This document shows positions 26,715 to 36,282 of a stretch of 64,000 nucleotides of DNA, in pieces. The notes under the pieces are model-generated. The model was not told the DNA's origin and searched no databases. It worked only from the letters and a program-made list of their open reading frames with translations. Each line of letters opens with the position of its first letter. Within the stretch, counting starts at the first letter, position 1. Source of the DNA: Nocardia asteroides (lineage in GTDB: Bacteria > Actinomycetota > Actinomycetes > Mycobacteriales > Mycobacteriaceae); assembly GCF_900637185.1 (NCBI RefSeq), contig NZ_LR134352.1:4764001-4828000 (forward strand). The letters are read 5' to 3'. A program made the position numbers and the translations under genes.

Positions 26715-26726
26715 GTGCAAGAGATT

Positions 26727-27668
26727 GTGACGGGTGACACACCCGCGGTGACACTGGTGAGCATCGGGGAATTGGCGCGGCGCACCGGGCTCGCCGTGCG
26801 CACGATCCGGTTCTATTGCGACGAGGGCATACTCGAGTCCCAGCGCAGCGCCGGCGGCCACCGGATGTTCGACGGCACAGCCGCCACCGAACGGCTACTG
26901 CTGGTCCGGCGTCTGCGCGCGCTCGGACTCGGGCTGGAAGCGATCTCCGCGGTGCTGCGAGGCGAACGATCGATCGACGAGGTGGTCGCGGCCGAAAGTG
27001 CCCGGGTCGACGCCGAATTCCGCTCGCTGGCCTGGCGACGTGCGGCGCTGCGGGCCATCGGCACGGCCGCTCCGGCCGGCCGCGCGCAGCGCCTCGCCGT
27101 GCTGGCCGCCGCTCAGGACGGCGACGCGGCACACGTGGAACTGCTGCGATTCTGGCAGCGCGTGCTCGCCCCGATTCCGGGCCGCGAAATCGACGTCTTC
27201 GTCGGGTGGAACGTGCCCGAACCGCCTCCGGATCCGACGGTCGACCAGATCGTCGCCTACGCGGAACTGGTCGCGCTCACCACCACTGCCGACCTGCACA
27301 CCGCTGTGCGACACCAACTCTGGCGCGACCGCCCGCACCTGGTCCGCGACGGCCACCGCCTGTACGTCGAAGTCGGCGACATCATGACCGATGTCGTCCC
27401 CCGCGTCCTGCGAGACGAACACCCGCACAGCACAGACGAAGTCGACCGCTACGTCCGAGCCCACGCCCGCGCCCGCGGCGAACGCGATTCGCCGCGGTTC
27501 CGCCGAGACATGCTCACCGGTGCCACCGATACCGACCCCCGCATCCACCGCTACTGGACCCTGACCGACACCCTCCTGACCCCGCGCGTCACTGTGGGGC
27601 GAGCCCACCAGTGGGTCTACGAAGCACTGGCCCGTCCCGCGACCGAGAACCTCAGTGCGCGAGCGTGA
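26727..27668 (+). CDS. MerR-family transcriptional regulator
   Basis: A 313-residue protein with an N-terminal MerR DNA-binding domain: SIGELARRTGLAVRTIRFYCDEGIL then GHRMFDGTAATERLLLVRRLRALGLGLEAI. The long C-terminal region (from about residue 110) is a helical effector domain of unknown ligand, with no Cys cluster for metal. Several GTG starts are possible (26715, 26727, 26748, 26757); 26727 suits GGAGG at 26711-26715. Its 3' end overlaps the convergent NUDIX gene by 17 bases. Confidence 0.82.
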   Translation: MTGDTPAVTLVSIGELARRTGLAVRTIRFYCDEGILESQRSAGGHRMFDGTAATERLLLVRRLRALGLGLEAISAVLRGERSIDEVVAAESARVDAEFRSLAWRRAALRAIGTAAPAGRAQRLAVLAAAQDGDAAHVELLRFWQRVLAPIPGREIDVFVGWNVPEPPPDPTVDQIVAYAELVALTTTADLHTAVRHQLWRDRPHLVRDGHRLYVEVGDIMTDVVPRVLRDEHPHSTDEVDRYVRAHARARGERDSPRFRRDMLTGATDTDPRIHRYWTLTDTLLTPRVTVGRAHQWVYEALARPATENLSARA

Positions 27669-28143
27669 TCGGGGTGGGGGGTGGGCCGTCGCGGAGGAGG
27701 TCTGTCAGGCGGGTGACGAGTTCGCCCGGTGCGATGCGGGCGGGGGTGGTGGTGAGTTCGGGGAGGGTCCACCAGTGGTGGCCGGTGACGGTGGCGCGTT
27801 CGAGGGCGGTGAAGCCGGTGGTGTCGATGTCGAAACAGGGGACGCGGGCGAGGAAGTAGCGTTCGTGGCAGTCGTAGGTGGTGCCGTCCCAGGTGACGAG
27901 GGCGCGGCGGCGCCAGAGTTCCGGGCCGACCACGAGATCGGTGCGGCCGGTTTCCTCCTCGGCTTCACGGGCCGCTGTCTGCTGAGGCGTCTCGCCTGGT
28001 TCGCGGCCGCCGCCGATCGGGTACCAGAAGGTGTCCCCGTCGGTGGAGTCTATTCCCGAGAACAGCAGCAGGCGGTCGAGATCGTCCAGCATGATCAGGC
28101 GAACCGCGTGTCGCACAGTCGGTTCACGGTGCTCGGGCAGCAT
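27652..28143 (-). CDS. NUDIX hydrolase
   Basis: A 163-residue NUDIX protein. The NUDIX box is GGGREPGETPQQTAAREAEEETG, matching Gx5Ex7REUxEExG. The N-terminal strand VRHAVRLIMLDDLDRLLLF is followed by FWYPIGG. ATG 28143 is preferred over the frame start at 28185 because AGGAG lies just upstream. The substrate is probably a nucleoside diphosphate derivative but cannot be specified. It is convergent with merR and is read toward it. Confidence 0.88.
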   Translation of the reverse strand: MLPEHREPTVRHAVRLIMLDDLDRLLLFSGIDSTDGDTFWYPIGGGREPGETPQQTAAREAEEETGRTDLVVGPELWRRRALVTWDGTTYDCHERYFLARVPCFDIDTTGFTALERATVTGHHWWTLPELTTTPARIAPGELVTRLTDLLRDGPPPTPITLAH

Positions 28144-28210
28144 TCCGGCTCCTGTTCCGTCGACGCGTCCGCCGACTTCCAGCATGCCTCATCACCCGGA
28201 AGAGCCCGGT

Positions 28211-28234
28211 GCCCCCGCCGTTTCCGGCGGGGGC
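28211..28234 (-). terminator. hutH terminator
   Basis: Nine-bp perfect stem, GCCCCCGCC (28211-28219) with GGCGGGGGC (28226-28234), loop GTTTCC. It lies 7 bases beyond the hutH stop and separates it from the NUDIX gene. Confidence 0.7.
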
Positions 28235-28240
28235 GGCTGG

Positions 28241-29815
28241 TCAGCCGAGGGGGCCGGTGACGGATTCGGCGGCGGTGAGGAGGGCGCCGGTGGCGGCGAG
28301 GTGGACGGCGGCCTCGATTTCGGGTGCCAGGTGGCGGTCGGGGCCGGGGCCGGGGACCCGGGTGCGCAGGACGTCGCGGACGGCGGCGGTGGCCGGGGAC
28401 GGGGTGAGCGGGGCGCGCAGGTCGAGGGCGCGGGCGGCGGTGAGCGCCTCGATCGCCAGGACGCGGGTGAGTCCGTCGATGGCGCGGCGCAGTTTGCGGG
28501 CGGCCGACCAGCCCATGGAGACGTGGTCCTCCTGCATGGCCGAGGACGGGATGGAATCCACCGACGCGGGCGCGGCCAGGCGCTTGAGTTCGGAGACGAT
28601 GGCGGCCTGGGTGTACTGGGCGATCATGTGGCCGCTGTCGACGCCGGGGTCGTCGGCCAGGAACGGCGGCAGGCCGTGGTTGCGGGCCTTGTCCAGGAAG
28701 CGGTCGGTGCGCCGCTCGCTGATACTGGCCACGTCGGCCACGACGATCGCCAGGAAGTCGAGCACATAGGCGACGGGGGCACCGTGGAAGTTGCCGTTGG
28801 ATTCGACCCGGCCGTCCAGGGTGACGACCGGATTGTCCACCGCGGATGCCAGTTCGTACCCGGCGACGCGTTCGGCGTGCGCGAGGGTGTCGCGGGCGCC
28901 GCCGGCCACCTGCGGGGCGCAGCGCAGCGAGTAGGCGTCCTGGACGACGGTGCAGTCGGGAGTGGCGTGACTGGCGACGATCGCCGAATCCGCCAGCAGA
29001 CGGGTCATGTTCGCGGCCGCGACGGCCTGGCCGGGCTGCGGGCGCAGCGCCTGCAGATCGGCGGCGAAGACCTTGTCGGTGCCGAGCAGGCCCTCCACGC
29101 TCATCGCGGCGGTCACGTCGGCCAGGCGCAGCAGTGCCCGCAGATCGTGGCAGGCCAGCACCAGCATGCCGAGCATGCCGTCGGTGCCGTTGATCAGCGC
29201 CAGACCCTCTTTTTCCTCCAGCTCCACCGGTTCGATCCCGGCCGCCGCCAGCGCCCGCGCGGCGGGTACGAGCGCGCCGTCGGCGTCGCGCACGGTGCCC
29301 TCGCCGAGCACCGCCAGCGCCACGTGCGCCAGCGGTGCGAGATCACCGGAACAGCCGAGGCTGCCGTATTCGTAGACCACCGGAGTGATCCCGGCCGACA
29401 GCAGCGCGGCGTAGGTCTGCGCGACCACGGGACGCACACCGGTCCGTCCGGTGGCCAGGGTCGACAGGCGCAGCAGCATCAGCGCGCGCACCACCTCCCG
29501 CTCCACCTCGGCACCCGACCCGGCCGCGTGCGAGCGAACCAGGCTGCGCTGCAACTGCTTGCGCAGCTCGAGCGGAATGTGGCGCACGGCCAGCGCACCG
29601 AAACCGGTGGACACGCCGTAGACCGGCTTGGGATCGGCCGCGAGCGCCTCGATGCGCCGACGGCTCCGGGCGATCGCGTCCAGCGCCTCGGCCGAGAGCC
29701 GCACGGGCGCGCCGTCCCTGGCCACCCGCACCACGTCGCGCGGCGCCACCGCGCCCGTCCCGACGACGACCGGTTCCCGGTCGACCGGCGCCTGCCGGTC
29801 CGAGTCGATGCTCAC
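28241..29815 (-). CDS. hutH: Histidine ammonia-lyase
   Basis: A 524-residue MIO-type lyase deaminating histidine to urocanate. Motifs: VYGVSTGFGALA (catalytic Tyr loop), EYGSLGCSGDLAPLAH for the MIO cofactor, NGTDGMLGML, QDAYSLRCAPQV, and NGNFHGAPVAYVLD. The MIO triad reads Cys155-Ser156-Gly157 instead of the textbook Ala-Ser-Gly. GTG 29815 follows GGAG; the open frame upstream is out-of-frame reading of the permease. It lies 41 bases after that permease, probably in one operon. Confidence 0.96.
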   Translation of the reverse strand: MSIDSDRQAPVDREPVVVGTGAVAPRDVVRVARDGAPVRLSAEALDAIARSRRRIEALAADPKPVYGVSTGFGALAVRHIPLELRKQLQRSLVRSHAAGSGAEVEREVVRALMLLRLSTLATGRTGVRPVVAQTYAALLSAGITPVVYEYGSLGCSGDLAPLAHVALAVLGEGTVRDADGALVPAARALAAAGIEPVELEEKEGLALINGTDGMLGMLVLACHDLRALLRLADVTAAMSVEGLLGTDKVFAADLQALRPQPGQAVAAANMTRLLADSAIVASHATPDCTVVQDAYSLRCAPQVAGGARDTLAHAERVAGYELASAVDNPVVTLDGRVESNGNFHGAPVAYVLDFLAIVVADVASISERRTDRFLDKARNHGLPPFLADDPGVDSGHMIAQYTQAAIVSELKRLAAPASVDSIPSSAMQEDHVSMGWSAARKLRRAIDGLTRVLAIEALTAARALDLRAPLTPSPATAAVRDVLRTRVPGPGPDRHLAPEIEAAVHLAATGALLTAAESVTGPLG

Positions 29816-29856
29816 TGTGCTTACTCCATTCCAAACAATTTGCGGGACACGACTTT

Positions 29857-31266
29857 TCAGGCGATATCGGCGACGGGTTCCGGTGCGGGCACCGGGTCCG
29901 GCGCGGCGGCAACGGCCGGGCGCACCCACAGCCGGTAGGCCAGGCACAGCAGCGCCAGCCACACCGCGCCGACGACCAGCGCCACCCGGCTGTCGGCGTC
30001 GAAGGCGATCACCGCGACCACGAACACCAGGAACGCCATGGTCAGGATCGGACCGTACGGCCAGAACGGCACCGGGAACTTCAGCGCCGCGACCTGCTCG
30101 GCCGACATCCGCCGCCGCGAGCGGTACTGCGAGAGCAGGATCATCAGCCAGACGAAGATGGTGGCGAAGGTGGCGATCGAGGCGATGACCAGGAACACCT
30201 TGTCCGGGATGAGGTAGTTGAGCAGCACGCCGACCAGCAGCGTGACGGTCATGATGACCACCGTCATCCACGGCACCCCGTTGCGCGAGACCTGCCGCAG
30301 CACCGCGGGCGCCTGGCCGCGCTGGGCCATGCCGAACATCATCCGGCCCGCGCCGAAGATGTCGCTGTTGATGGCCGACAGCGCCGCGGTGATCACGACG
30401 ACGTTCAGCACGGCCGCCGCGGGACCGAGCCCCAGGCTCTGGAAGATCTGCACGAACGGGCTGCCCTCGTCGCCGATGGTGCGCCACGGGTCGATCGCCA
30501 TGATCACCGCGAGGGTGAGCACATAGAACAGGATGATGCGCACCGGCACGGTGTTGATCGCGCGCGGGATGGTGCGTTGCGGGTCCTCGGCCTCGCCCGC
30601 GGTGATGCCGATGATCTCGGTGCCGCCGAAGGCGAACATCACGATGGCGAAGCAGGCGAGGAAACCGCCGACGCCGGTCGGGAAGAAGCCGCCGTCCGAC
30701 CACAGGTTCCGCACGCCGTCGCCGGTGTCGTGGATGCCGAAGCCGAAGATCAGCACGGCGATGCCGCCGGCGATCATCGCCACGATGGCCACGATCTTGA
30801 CCAGGCTGAACCAGAACTCGACCTCGCCGAACACCTTGACGCTGAGCAGGTTGATCGCGCCGATGAAGAAGATGATCGACAGCACCCAGATCCAGCGGGG
30901 CACATCGGGGAACCAGAAGCCCATGTACACGCCGAACGCGGTGACGTCGGCGAGGCAGACGATGAGCATCTCGAAGGTGTAGGTCCAGCCGGTGAGGAAC
31001 CCGGGCAGCGGGCCCAGGTGCTTACTGGCGTATTCGCCGAACGAGCCGGCGACCGGATTGCTCACCGCCATCTCGCCCAGGGCGCGCAGGACGAGGTAGA
31101 TCGCGGCGCCGCCGATGAGGTAGGCCAGCAGCACCGAGGGTCCGGCCCGGTGGATGGCTTCCGCGGAACCGTAGAACAGGCCGGTGCCGATGGCCGAGCC
31201 GAGCGCGATGAAACGGATGTGACGCGCGGTGAGACCCCGCGTCAGCACAGCAACGGGCTTGTTCAA
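29857..31266 (-). CDS. APC-family amino acid permease, probably for histidine
   Basis: A 469-residue transporter with about 12 hydrophobic segments. It opens with the family signature [27 protein letters not shown], and has [15 protein letters not shown] and [18 protein letters not shown]. The start is TTG 31266, with GGGAGAA six bases upstream; no good ATG fits. Placement behind a HutC site and just before hutH makes histidine the likely substrate. The last 20 residues are Pro/Ala-rich and cytoplasmic. Confidence 0.88.
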   Translation of the reverse strand: MNKPVAVLTRGLTARHIRFIALGSAIGTGLFYGSAEAIHRAGPSVLLAYLIGGAAIYLVLRALGEMAVSNPVAGSFGEYASKHLGPLPGFLTGWTYTFEMLIVCLADVTAFGVYMGFWFPDVPRWIWVLSIIFFIGAINLLSVKVFGEVEFWFSLVKIVAIVAMIAGGIAVLIFGFGIHDTGDGVRNLWSDGGFFPTGVGGFLACFAIVMFAFGGTEIIGITAGEAEDPQRTIPRAINTVPVRIILFYVLTLAVIMAIDPWRTIGDEGSPFVQIFQSLGLGPAAAVLNVVVITAALSAINSDIFGAGRMMFGMAQRGQAPAVLRQVSRNGVPWMTVVIMTVTLLVGVLLNYLIPDKVFLVIASIATFATIFVWLMILLSQYRSRRRMSAEQVAALKFPVPFWPYGPILTMAFLVFVVAVIAFDADSRVALVVGAVWLALLCLAYRLWVRPAVAAAPDPVPAPEPVADIA

Positions 31267-31353
31267 ACCATTCTCCCGGGATATCGGAACGGCGCACGGA
31301 TCGGGTGATACTCGATGGATTCGCCTGTGGGGCCGGTCACAGCGACCGGTACA

Positions 31354-31383
31354 TGTATAAACCTGTATATACAGCCGTGTCAA
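31354..31383 (-). promoter_or_regulatory. HutC-controlled promoter of permease-hutH
   Basis: On the minus strand TTGACA (31383-31378), an 18-base spacer and TATACA (31359-31354). The spacer contains the 12-bp perfect palindrome CTGTATATACAG (31363-31374), so repressor binding would block polymerase directly. Confidence 0.75.
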
Positions 31384-31412
31384 TGTGCGACCGTTCGACG
31401 GCAGCCTAGCGC

Positions 31413-31442
31413 TTGACGAACCTGTCTATACAGGCATATACA
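31413..31442 (+). promoter_or_regulatory. HutC-controlled promoter of NCS1 permease-hutI-hutG
   Basis: TTGACG (31413-31418), an 18-base spacer and TATACA (31437-31442). CTGTCTATACAG (31422-31433), one mismatch from a perfect palindrome, lies in the spacer. The geometry mirrors the divergent promoter at 31354-31383. Confidence 0.75.
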
Positions 31443-31513
31443 TATCGAACGTGACCCAGCGCACAGGCCGGGGCCGCACGCTCGACGGCGTCACCGCAGA
31501 AAGACAGGCCGCT

Positions 31514-32950
31514 ATGACCAGCACCGGCAGTTCCGAGGACCTGCTCACCCCCGAACGCCGCACCATCGACGTCGTCCCCGACAGCGAACGGCACGGCACC
31601 CCGCGCAGCCAGTTCACGCTCTGGTTCGGCGCGAACATGCAGATCACCGCGGTGGTCGACGGGGCGCTGGCGGTGGTCTTCGGCGCCGACGCGCTCTGGG
31701 CGATCCTCGGTCTGCTGCTCGGCAACGTCTTCGGCGGCGTGGTGATGGCGCTGCATTCGGCGCAGGGACCGCGCATGGGACTGCCGCAGATGATCTCGAG
31801 CCGCGCGCAGTTCGGCGTGCGGGGCGCGGTGGTGCCGCTGGTGCTGGTGATCCTGATGTATCTGGGGTTCGCGGCGACCGGCACGGTGCTGGCCGGGCAG
31901 GCGGTGAACAACATGCTGCACGTGGACGATCCGGTGATCGGCATCGTGATCTTCGGTGCGCTCACCGCGTTCGTGGCCGTCACCGGGTACCGGCTCATCC
32001 ACGTCGTCGGCCGGATCGCGACCGTCGTCGGGATCGTCGGGTTCACCTATCTCACGGTCCGCCTCTTCGCCGAATACCCGGTCGGCGACTTCGTCGGGGT
32101 GATCGGGTTCGACGCGGTGACCTTCCTGCTCGCCATCTCCCTCGGTGCCGGCTGGCAGCTGACCTTCGGTCCGTATGTCGCCGACTACTCCCGCTACCTG
32201 CCGCGCAGTACCAGCGAACGCACCACCTTCTGGTCGACCTTCCTGGGCAGCGTGCTCGGCTCGCAGTGGGCGATGACGCTGGGCGCGCTGGTGGCCGCGG
32301 TCGCGGGCAAGGCGTTCCTGGCCGACCAGGTCGGCTTCCTGGGCGCGCTGGCCGGGCCCGCGGCGCTGGCCTTCGGGGTGTACCTGGTGATCGTGGTGGG
32401 CAAGCTGACGGTGAACGTGCTCAACGCCTACGGCGGGTTCATGTCGATCCTGACCACCGTCACCGCTTTCGACGGCCGCACCCAGATCTCCACCCGGGCC
32501 CGCACGTTCTACATCGTGGGCTTCGTCGGTGTCTCGATGCTGATCGCGATCGCGGCCAGCGCCGACTTCCTGAACAACTTCAAGAACTTCGTGCTGGTGC
32601 TGCTCATGGTGTTCACGCCGTGGAGCGCGATCAATCTGATCGACTACTACCTGATCTCGAAGGAACGGGTGGACCTGCCCGCGCTCTACGATCCGCACGG
32701 CCGCTACGGGGCGTGGAACGTGCCCGCGCTGGCCTGTTACGGACTCGGCGTGCTGGCCCAGATCCCGTTCCTCGCGCAGAAGCTCTACACCGGTCCGGTC
32801 ACGGACCTGCTCGGCGGCGCCGACATCTCCTGGATCGTGGGCATCGTGTTCACCGCGGCGATCTATTACCCGGTCGCGCGCCGCACCGCCCGTCCGCCCG
32901 CACGGATGATCTATCCCCCGCACACCGCCATGGTCGACACCCGCGTCTAG
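31514..32950 (+). CDS. NCS1/cytosine-permease-family transporter
   Basis: A 478-residue transporter with about 12 hydrophobic segments. [19 protein letters not shown] and the following [25 protein letters not shown] and later [17 protein letters not shown] are typical of purine-cytosine permease-like NCS1 carriers. ATG 31514 is chosen because it begins the conserved region with a short polar tail. Being first in an operon with hutI and hutG, it probably imports histidine, urocanate or a related imidazole rather than a nucleobase. Confidence 0.85.
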   Translation: MTSTGSSEDLLTPERRTIDVVPDSERHGTPRSQFTLWFGANMQITAVVDGALAVVFGADALWAILGLLLGNVFGGVVMALHSAQGPRMGLPQMISSRAQFGVRGAVVPLVLVILMYLGFAATGTVLAGQAVNNMLHVDDPVIGIVIFGALTAFVAVTGYRLIHVVGRIATVVGIVGFTYLTVRLFAEYPVGDFVGVIGFDAVTFLLAISLGAGWQLTFGPYVADYSRYLPRSTSERTTFWSTFLGSVLGSQWAMTLGALVAAVAGKAFLADQVGFLGALAGPAALAFGVYLVIVVGKLTVNVLNAYGGFMSILTTVTAFDGRTQISTRARTFYIVGFVGVSMLIAIAASADFLNNFKNFVLVLLMVFTPWSAINLIDYYLISKERVDLPALYDPHGRYGAWNVPALACYGLGVLAQIPFLAQKLYTGPVTDLLGGADISWIVGIVFTAAIYYPVARRTARPPARMIYPPHTAMVDTRV

Positions 32951-32963
32951 GAGGACGTCCCCC

Positions 32964-34139
32964 GTGCCCACCACCGCACTGACCGAGATCGGCACCCTGG
33001 TCACCAACGATCCCGCCCTGGGCGAGGGCCCGCTCGGCCTGCGCCGCGACGCCGCGATCGTCTTCGACGGCGAGACGGTGCTGTGGGTCGGCGACAGTGC
33101 CGACGCGCCCGCCGCCGACACCGGCCTGTCCCTGGACGGGCGTGCCGTGCTGCCGGGGTTCGTCGAGTCGCACTCGCATCTGGTGTTCGCCGGCGACCGG
33201 GCCGAGGAGTTCGCCGCGCGGATGGCCGGGCTGCCCTACGGCGCCGGTGGCATCCGCACCACCATCGCGGCGACCAGGGCCGCGTCCGACGACGAGCTCG
33301 CCGCGACCGTGCGGCGGCTGATGGACGAGTCGCTGCGGGCGGGCAGCACCACCGTCGAGTGCAAGAGCGGCTACGGCCAGTCCGTCGTCGACGAACTGCG
33401 CAGTGTCCGCATCGCGGGCCGGTTCACCGACGAGGTGACCCTGCTCGCCGCGCACGTTCCGCCGCCGGAGTACGCCGGGCGCGCCGACGACTACGTCGCG
33501 ATGGTGTGCGCCGAGATGATTCCGGCCTGCGCGCCGCACGCCCGCTGGATCGACGTGTTCTGCGAGCAGGGCGCCTTCGATCGCGAGCAGGCCCACGCCG
33601 TGCTCTCGGCGGGCATCGCGCACGGGCTGGTGCCGCGCGTGCACGGCAATCAGCTGCATCAGGGTCCGGGCGCGCAGCTCGCGGTGGAGCTGGGCGCGGC
33701 GTCGGTGGACCATCTCGCGCACGTGAGCGCGGCCGACATCGACGCGCTGGCGGGCAGCGACACCGTGGCCACGTTGCTGCCGGGGGCCGACTTCTGCACC
33801 CGCAACAGCTATCCCGACGCGCGCGCGCTGCTCGACGCGGGCGTGACCGTGGCACTCGGCGCGGACTGCAATCCCGGGACCAGCTACACGACGAGTCTGC
33901 CGTTCTGTATCGCGCTGGCCGTGCGGGATCTGCGCATGACGCCCGACGAGGCGGTGTGGGCGGCGACCGCCGGTGGCGCCCGGGCGTTGCGGCGCACCGA
34001 TATCGGGGCGCTCACCCCGGGCTTGCGCGCCGACGCGATCGCCCTGGACGCCCCCTCGCACCTGCATCTGGCCTACCGTCCCGGAGTTCCGCTGATCAGC
34101 CGGGTGTGGCGCGGCGGCGCGCTCGCCTACGCGAAATGA
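32964..34139 (+). CDS. hutI: Imidazolonepropionase
   Basis: A 391-residue metal-dependent amidohydrolase opening the imidazolone ring to formiminoglutamate. Metal ligands are in [16 protein letters not shown], later [24 protein letters not shown] and [19 protein letters not shown] 32964 follows an AGGAGG site in the 13-base gap after the permease. Length is normal. Confidence 0.96.
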   Translation: MPTTALTEIGTLVTNDPALGEGPLGLRRDAAIVFDGETVLWVGDSADAPAADTGLSLDGRAVLPGFVESHSHLVFAGDRAEEFAARMAGLPYGAGGIRTTIAATRAASDDELAATVRRLMDESLRAGSTTVECKSGYGQSVVDELRSVRIAGRFTDEVTLLAAHVPPPEYAGRADDYVAMVCAEMIPACAPHARWIDVFCEQGAFDREQAHAVLSAGIAHGLVPRVHGNQLHQGPGAQLAVELGAASVDHLAHVSAADIDALAGSDTVATLLPGADFCTRNSYPDARALLDAGVTVALGADCNPGTSYTTSLPFCIALAVRDLRMTPDEAVWAATAGGARALRRTDIGALTPGLRADAIALDAPSHLHLAYRPGVPLISRVWRGGALAYAK

Positions 34140-34149
34140 GGTCTGCCCG

Positions 34150-35070
34150 ATGATGTCCGAATCCCCGTGGACCGGCCGGATCGACGGCACCACCACCGAG
34201 CACCTGCGCTGGCACCAGGCGGTGCGGCCGTACGCGCCGGGCACCGATTCCGGGTCCTGCGTGTTCGTCGGCTTCGTCAGTGACGAAGGGGTGCGGCGCA
34301 ACAAGGGCAGGCCCGGCGCCGCGCAGGGTCCCGACGCGCTGCGGCGCGCGCTGGCCCCGATGGCGCTGCGCACTCCCCTGCGCGCCTGCGACGCGGGCGA
34401 CGTGACGGTCACCGGCGACCGGCTCGAGGACGGCCAGCGCCGCCTCGGCGCGACCGTGTCCGCGTTGCTCGACGACGGCGCGTTCCCGGTGATCCTGGGC
34501 GGCGGGCACGAGGTGGCGTACGGCACCTACCTCGGGCTCGCCGGCTCGGCGCGACGCATCCCGGGCACGCGAATCGGAATTCTCAACCTGGACGCGCATT
34601 TCGACCTGCGACCCGATCCGGTGCCCAGTTCCGGCACCCCGTTCCGGCAGATCCTCGAGGCCGACCCGGACGTGCGCTACGCGGTGCTCGGGATCAGCCA
34701 GCCCAGCAACACCACGGTCCTGTTCGACACCGCCGACCGGTTCGGCGTGCGGTACCTGCTCGACGACGACTGCGACCCGGACCGCGCGCTGGCCTTCGTC
34801 GACGAATTCGTGGCCGGGGTCGACCTGCTCTACCTGACGATCGATCTCGACGTCCTGCCCGCCGCGGTGGCGCCGGGAGTGAGCGCGCCCGCGGCCTACG
34901 GTGTCGCGTTGCCCACGATCCAGGCCGTGTGCGACCGGGTGAGCGCCGGTGGCGCGCTGGCCGTCGTGGATGTCGCCGAGCTCAATCCGGCACTCGACAT
35001 CGACGGGCGCACCGCGCGGACCGCGGCCCGGCTGCTGCATCGCCTCGTCACCGGCCACGTGCGGCCCTGA
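34150..35070 (+). CDS. hutG: Formimidoylglutamase (arginase family)
   Basis: A 306-residue ureohydrolase-fold enzyme splitting N-formimidoylglutamate to glutamate and formamide. Manganese ligands are in LGGGHEVAYG, LNLDAHFDLR and YLTIDLDVLP. ATG 34150 or the next codon 34153 starts it, 10 bases after hutI. It ends the third hut transcript; no hutF or formyl-transfer gene follows, so the direct formamide route is expected. Confidence 0.93.
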   Translation: MMSESPWTGRIDGTTTEHLRWHQAVRPYAPGTDSGSCVFVGFVSDEGVRRNKGRPGAAQGPDALRRALAPMALRTPLRACDAGDVTVTGDRLEDGQRRLGATVSALLDDGAFPVILGGGHEVAYGTYLGLAGSARRIPGTRIGILNLDAHFDLRPDPVPSSGTPFRQILEADPDVRYAVLGISQPSNTTVLFDTADRFGVRYLLDDDCDPDRALAFVDEFVAGVDLLYLTIDLDVLPAAVAPGVSAPAAYGVALPTIQAVCDRVSAGGALAVVDVAELNPALDIDGRTARTAARLLHRLVTGHVRP

Positions 35071-35088
35071 GAACGAGCGTCTTGCAAT

Positions 35089-35107
35089 GAAGGCTTGCCT
35101 ATCCTAA
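35089..35107 (+). promoter_or_regulatory. IdeR/DtxR-type iron box
   Basis: Read on the minus strand the 19 bases are TTAGGATAGGCAAGCCTTC, about 14 of 19 matches to the actinobacterial iron-box consensus. It lies 18 bases after hutG and 160 bases before the siderophore transporter, so iron-dependent repression of the latter is likely. No clear -10 was picked; the rest of 35108-35268 holds nothing else identifiable. Confidence 0.7.
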
Positions 35108-35268
35108 GGTTTCCCGCGATCCGGTTCGCAACCTTCGCAGCACGGCGAGGGTGACGGCCGCGCCGTCGTCCCGCCACCTGCTCGCCGACCGATCCGCACG
35201 CATCACAGCGTCTTCCGCCTGCCCGACGGCCAGGCGCGCTCGGTCGTGCGCGATGAGGGAAATCCACC

Positions 35269-36282
35269 GTGTCCATGACAGTTTCGCCAAGCCCGGCGCT
35301 GCGCCGCACCGCGGTGTTCGCGGCCGGGCTCGCCGCGCTGGCCCTGTGCATCGTGCTCAGCCTCGCGCTCGGATCCCGGTCGGTGCCCGTCGGCACCGTG
35401 ATCGACGCGATCCTCGGCCAGGGCACCGACCGCGACGCCGCGGTGATCACCGGGATGCGCTGGCCGCGCACCGTCGTCGGGCTCGTGGTCGGCGCCGCGC
35501 TCGGGCTGGCCGGCGCCATCGTGCAGGGGGTGAGCCGCAATCCGCTGGCCGCGCCGACGACGCTGGGCATCACCGCGGGCGCGGCGCTCGCGGTGGTCAC
35601 GGCCATCTACGCGCTCGGGCTGAGTCAGCCGGGCCAGTACGTCTGGTTCGCCTTCGCCGGTGCGGCCGTGGCCGCCGTGTTCACCCTCGCGCTGGGACGC
35701 AGGGCGGGCGATCTGGACCCGGTCCGGCTGGTCCTCGGCGGCACGGTGGTGCAGCTGGTGCTGGCGTCGTGGACCTCGGCGGTGCTGCTGTTCAGCGAGC
35801 GCACCCTCGACGAGGCGCGGTTCTGGCTGGTCGGCTCGATCGCGGGACGCGAACTGTCGGTGCTGACGCCGCTGCTGCCGTTCGTGGTGATCGGCGTACT
35901 CGCCGGGGTGCTGCTGGCGTCCGGGCTCAACGCGGTCGCCCTCGGGGACGAGGCGGCGGTGGCGCTGGGCGTGCCGGTGACCCGGATCCGGACCGCGGGC
36001 ATGGTGGCCGTCGTCCTGCTGGCCGGGTCCGCGGTCGCGGTGGCGGGGCCCATCGCCTTCGTCGGGCTGGCCGCGCCGCACCTGGTGCGGCTGGTCACCG
36101 GCACCACCGATCACCGGGTGCTGATCCCGGGCTGTCTCGTCGCGGGTCCGGTGCTGCTGCTGGGCGCCGACATCATCGGCCGGTTGATCATCCGGCCCTC
36201 GGAGGTGGAGGTCGGGATCATCACCGCGTTCGTCGGCGCGCCGCTGCTCGCGGTCCTCGCCACCAGGAAGGTCCGCCGATGA
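35269..36282 (+). CDS. FecCD-type siderophore ABC permease, first subunit
   Basis: A 337-residue permease of the BtuC/FecCD family with about ten hydrophobic segments. Characteristic blocks: RWPRTVVGLVVGAALGLAGA, GVSRNPLAAPTTLGITAGAA, and GPIAFVGLAAPHLVRL, the coupling helix to the ATPase. GTG 35269 has GAGGGA eight bases upstream; ATG 35275 is an alternative. It overlaps the second permease by ATGA, and an iron box lies upstream. Confidence 0.92.
   Translation: MSMTVSPSPALRRTAVFAAGLAALALCIVLSLALGSRSVPVGTVIDAILGQGTDRDAAVITGMRWPRTVVGLVVGAALGLAGAIVQGVSRNPLAAPTTLGITAGAALAVVTAIYALGLSQPGQYVWFAFAGAAVAAVFTLALGRRAGDLDPVRLVLGGTVVQLVLASWTSAVLLFSERTLDEARFWLVGSIAGRELSVLTPLLPFVVIGVLAGVLLASGLNAVALGDEAAVALGVPVTRIRTAGMVAVVLLAGSAVAVAGPIAFVGLAAPHLVRLVTGTTDHRVLIPGCLVAGPVLLLGADIIGRLIIRPSEVEVGIITAFVGAPLLAVLATRKVRR

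Noticed and set aside
29815..30703. N-terminal extension of HutH in the same frame
   Set aside because: It is Arg/His-rich shadow of the permease gene; HutH starts at GTG 29815 with a ribosome site.
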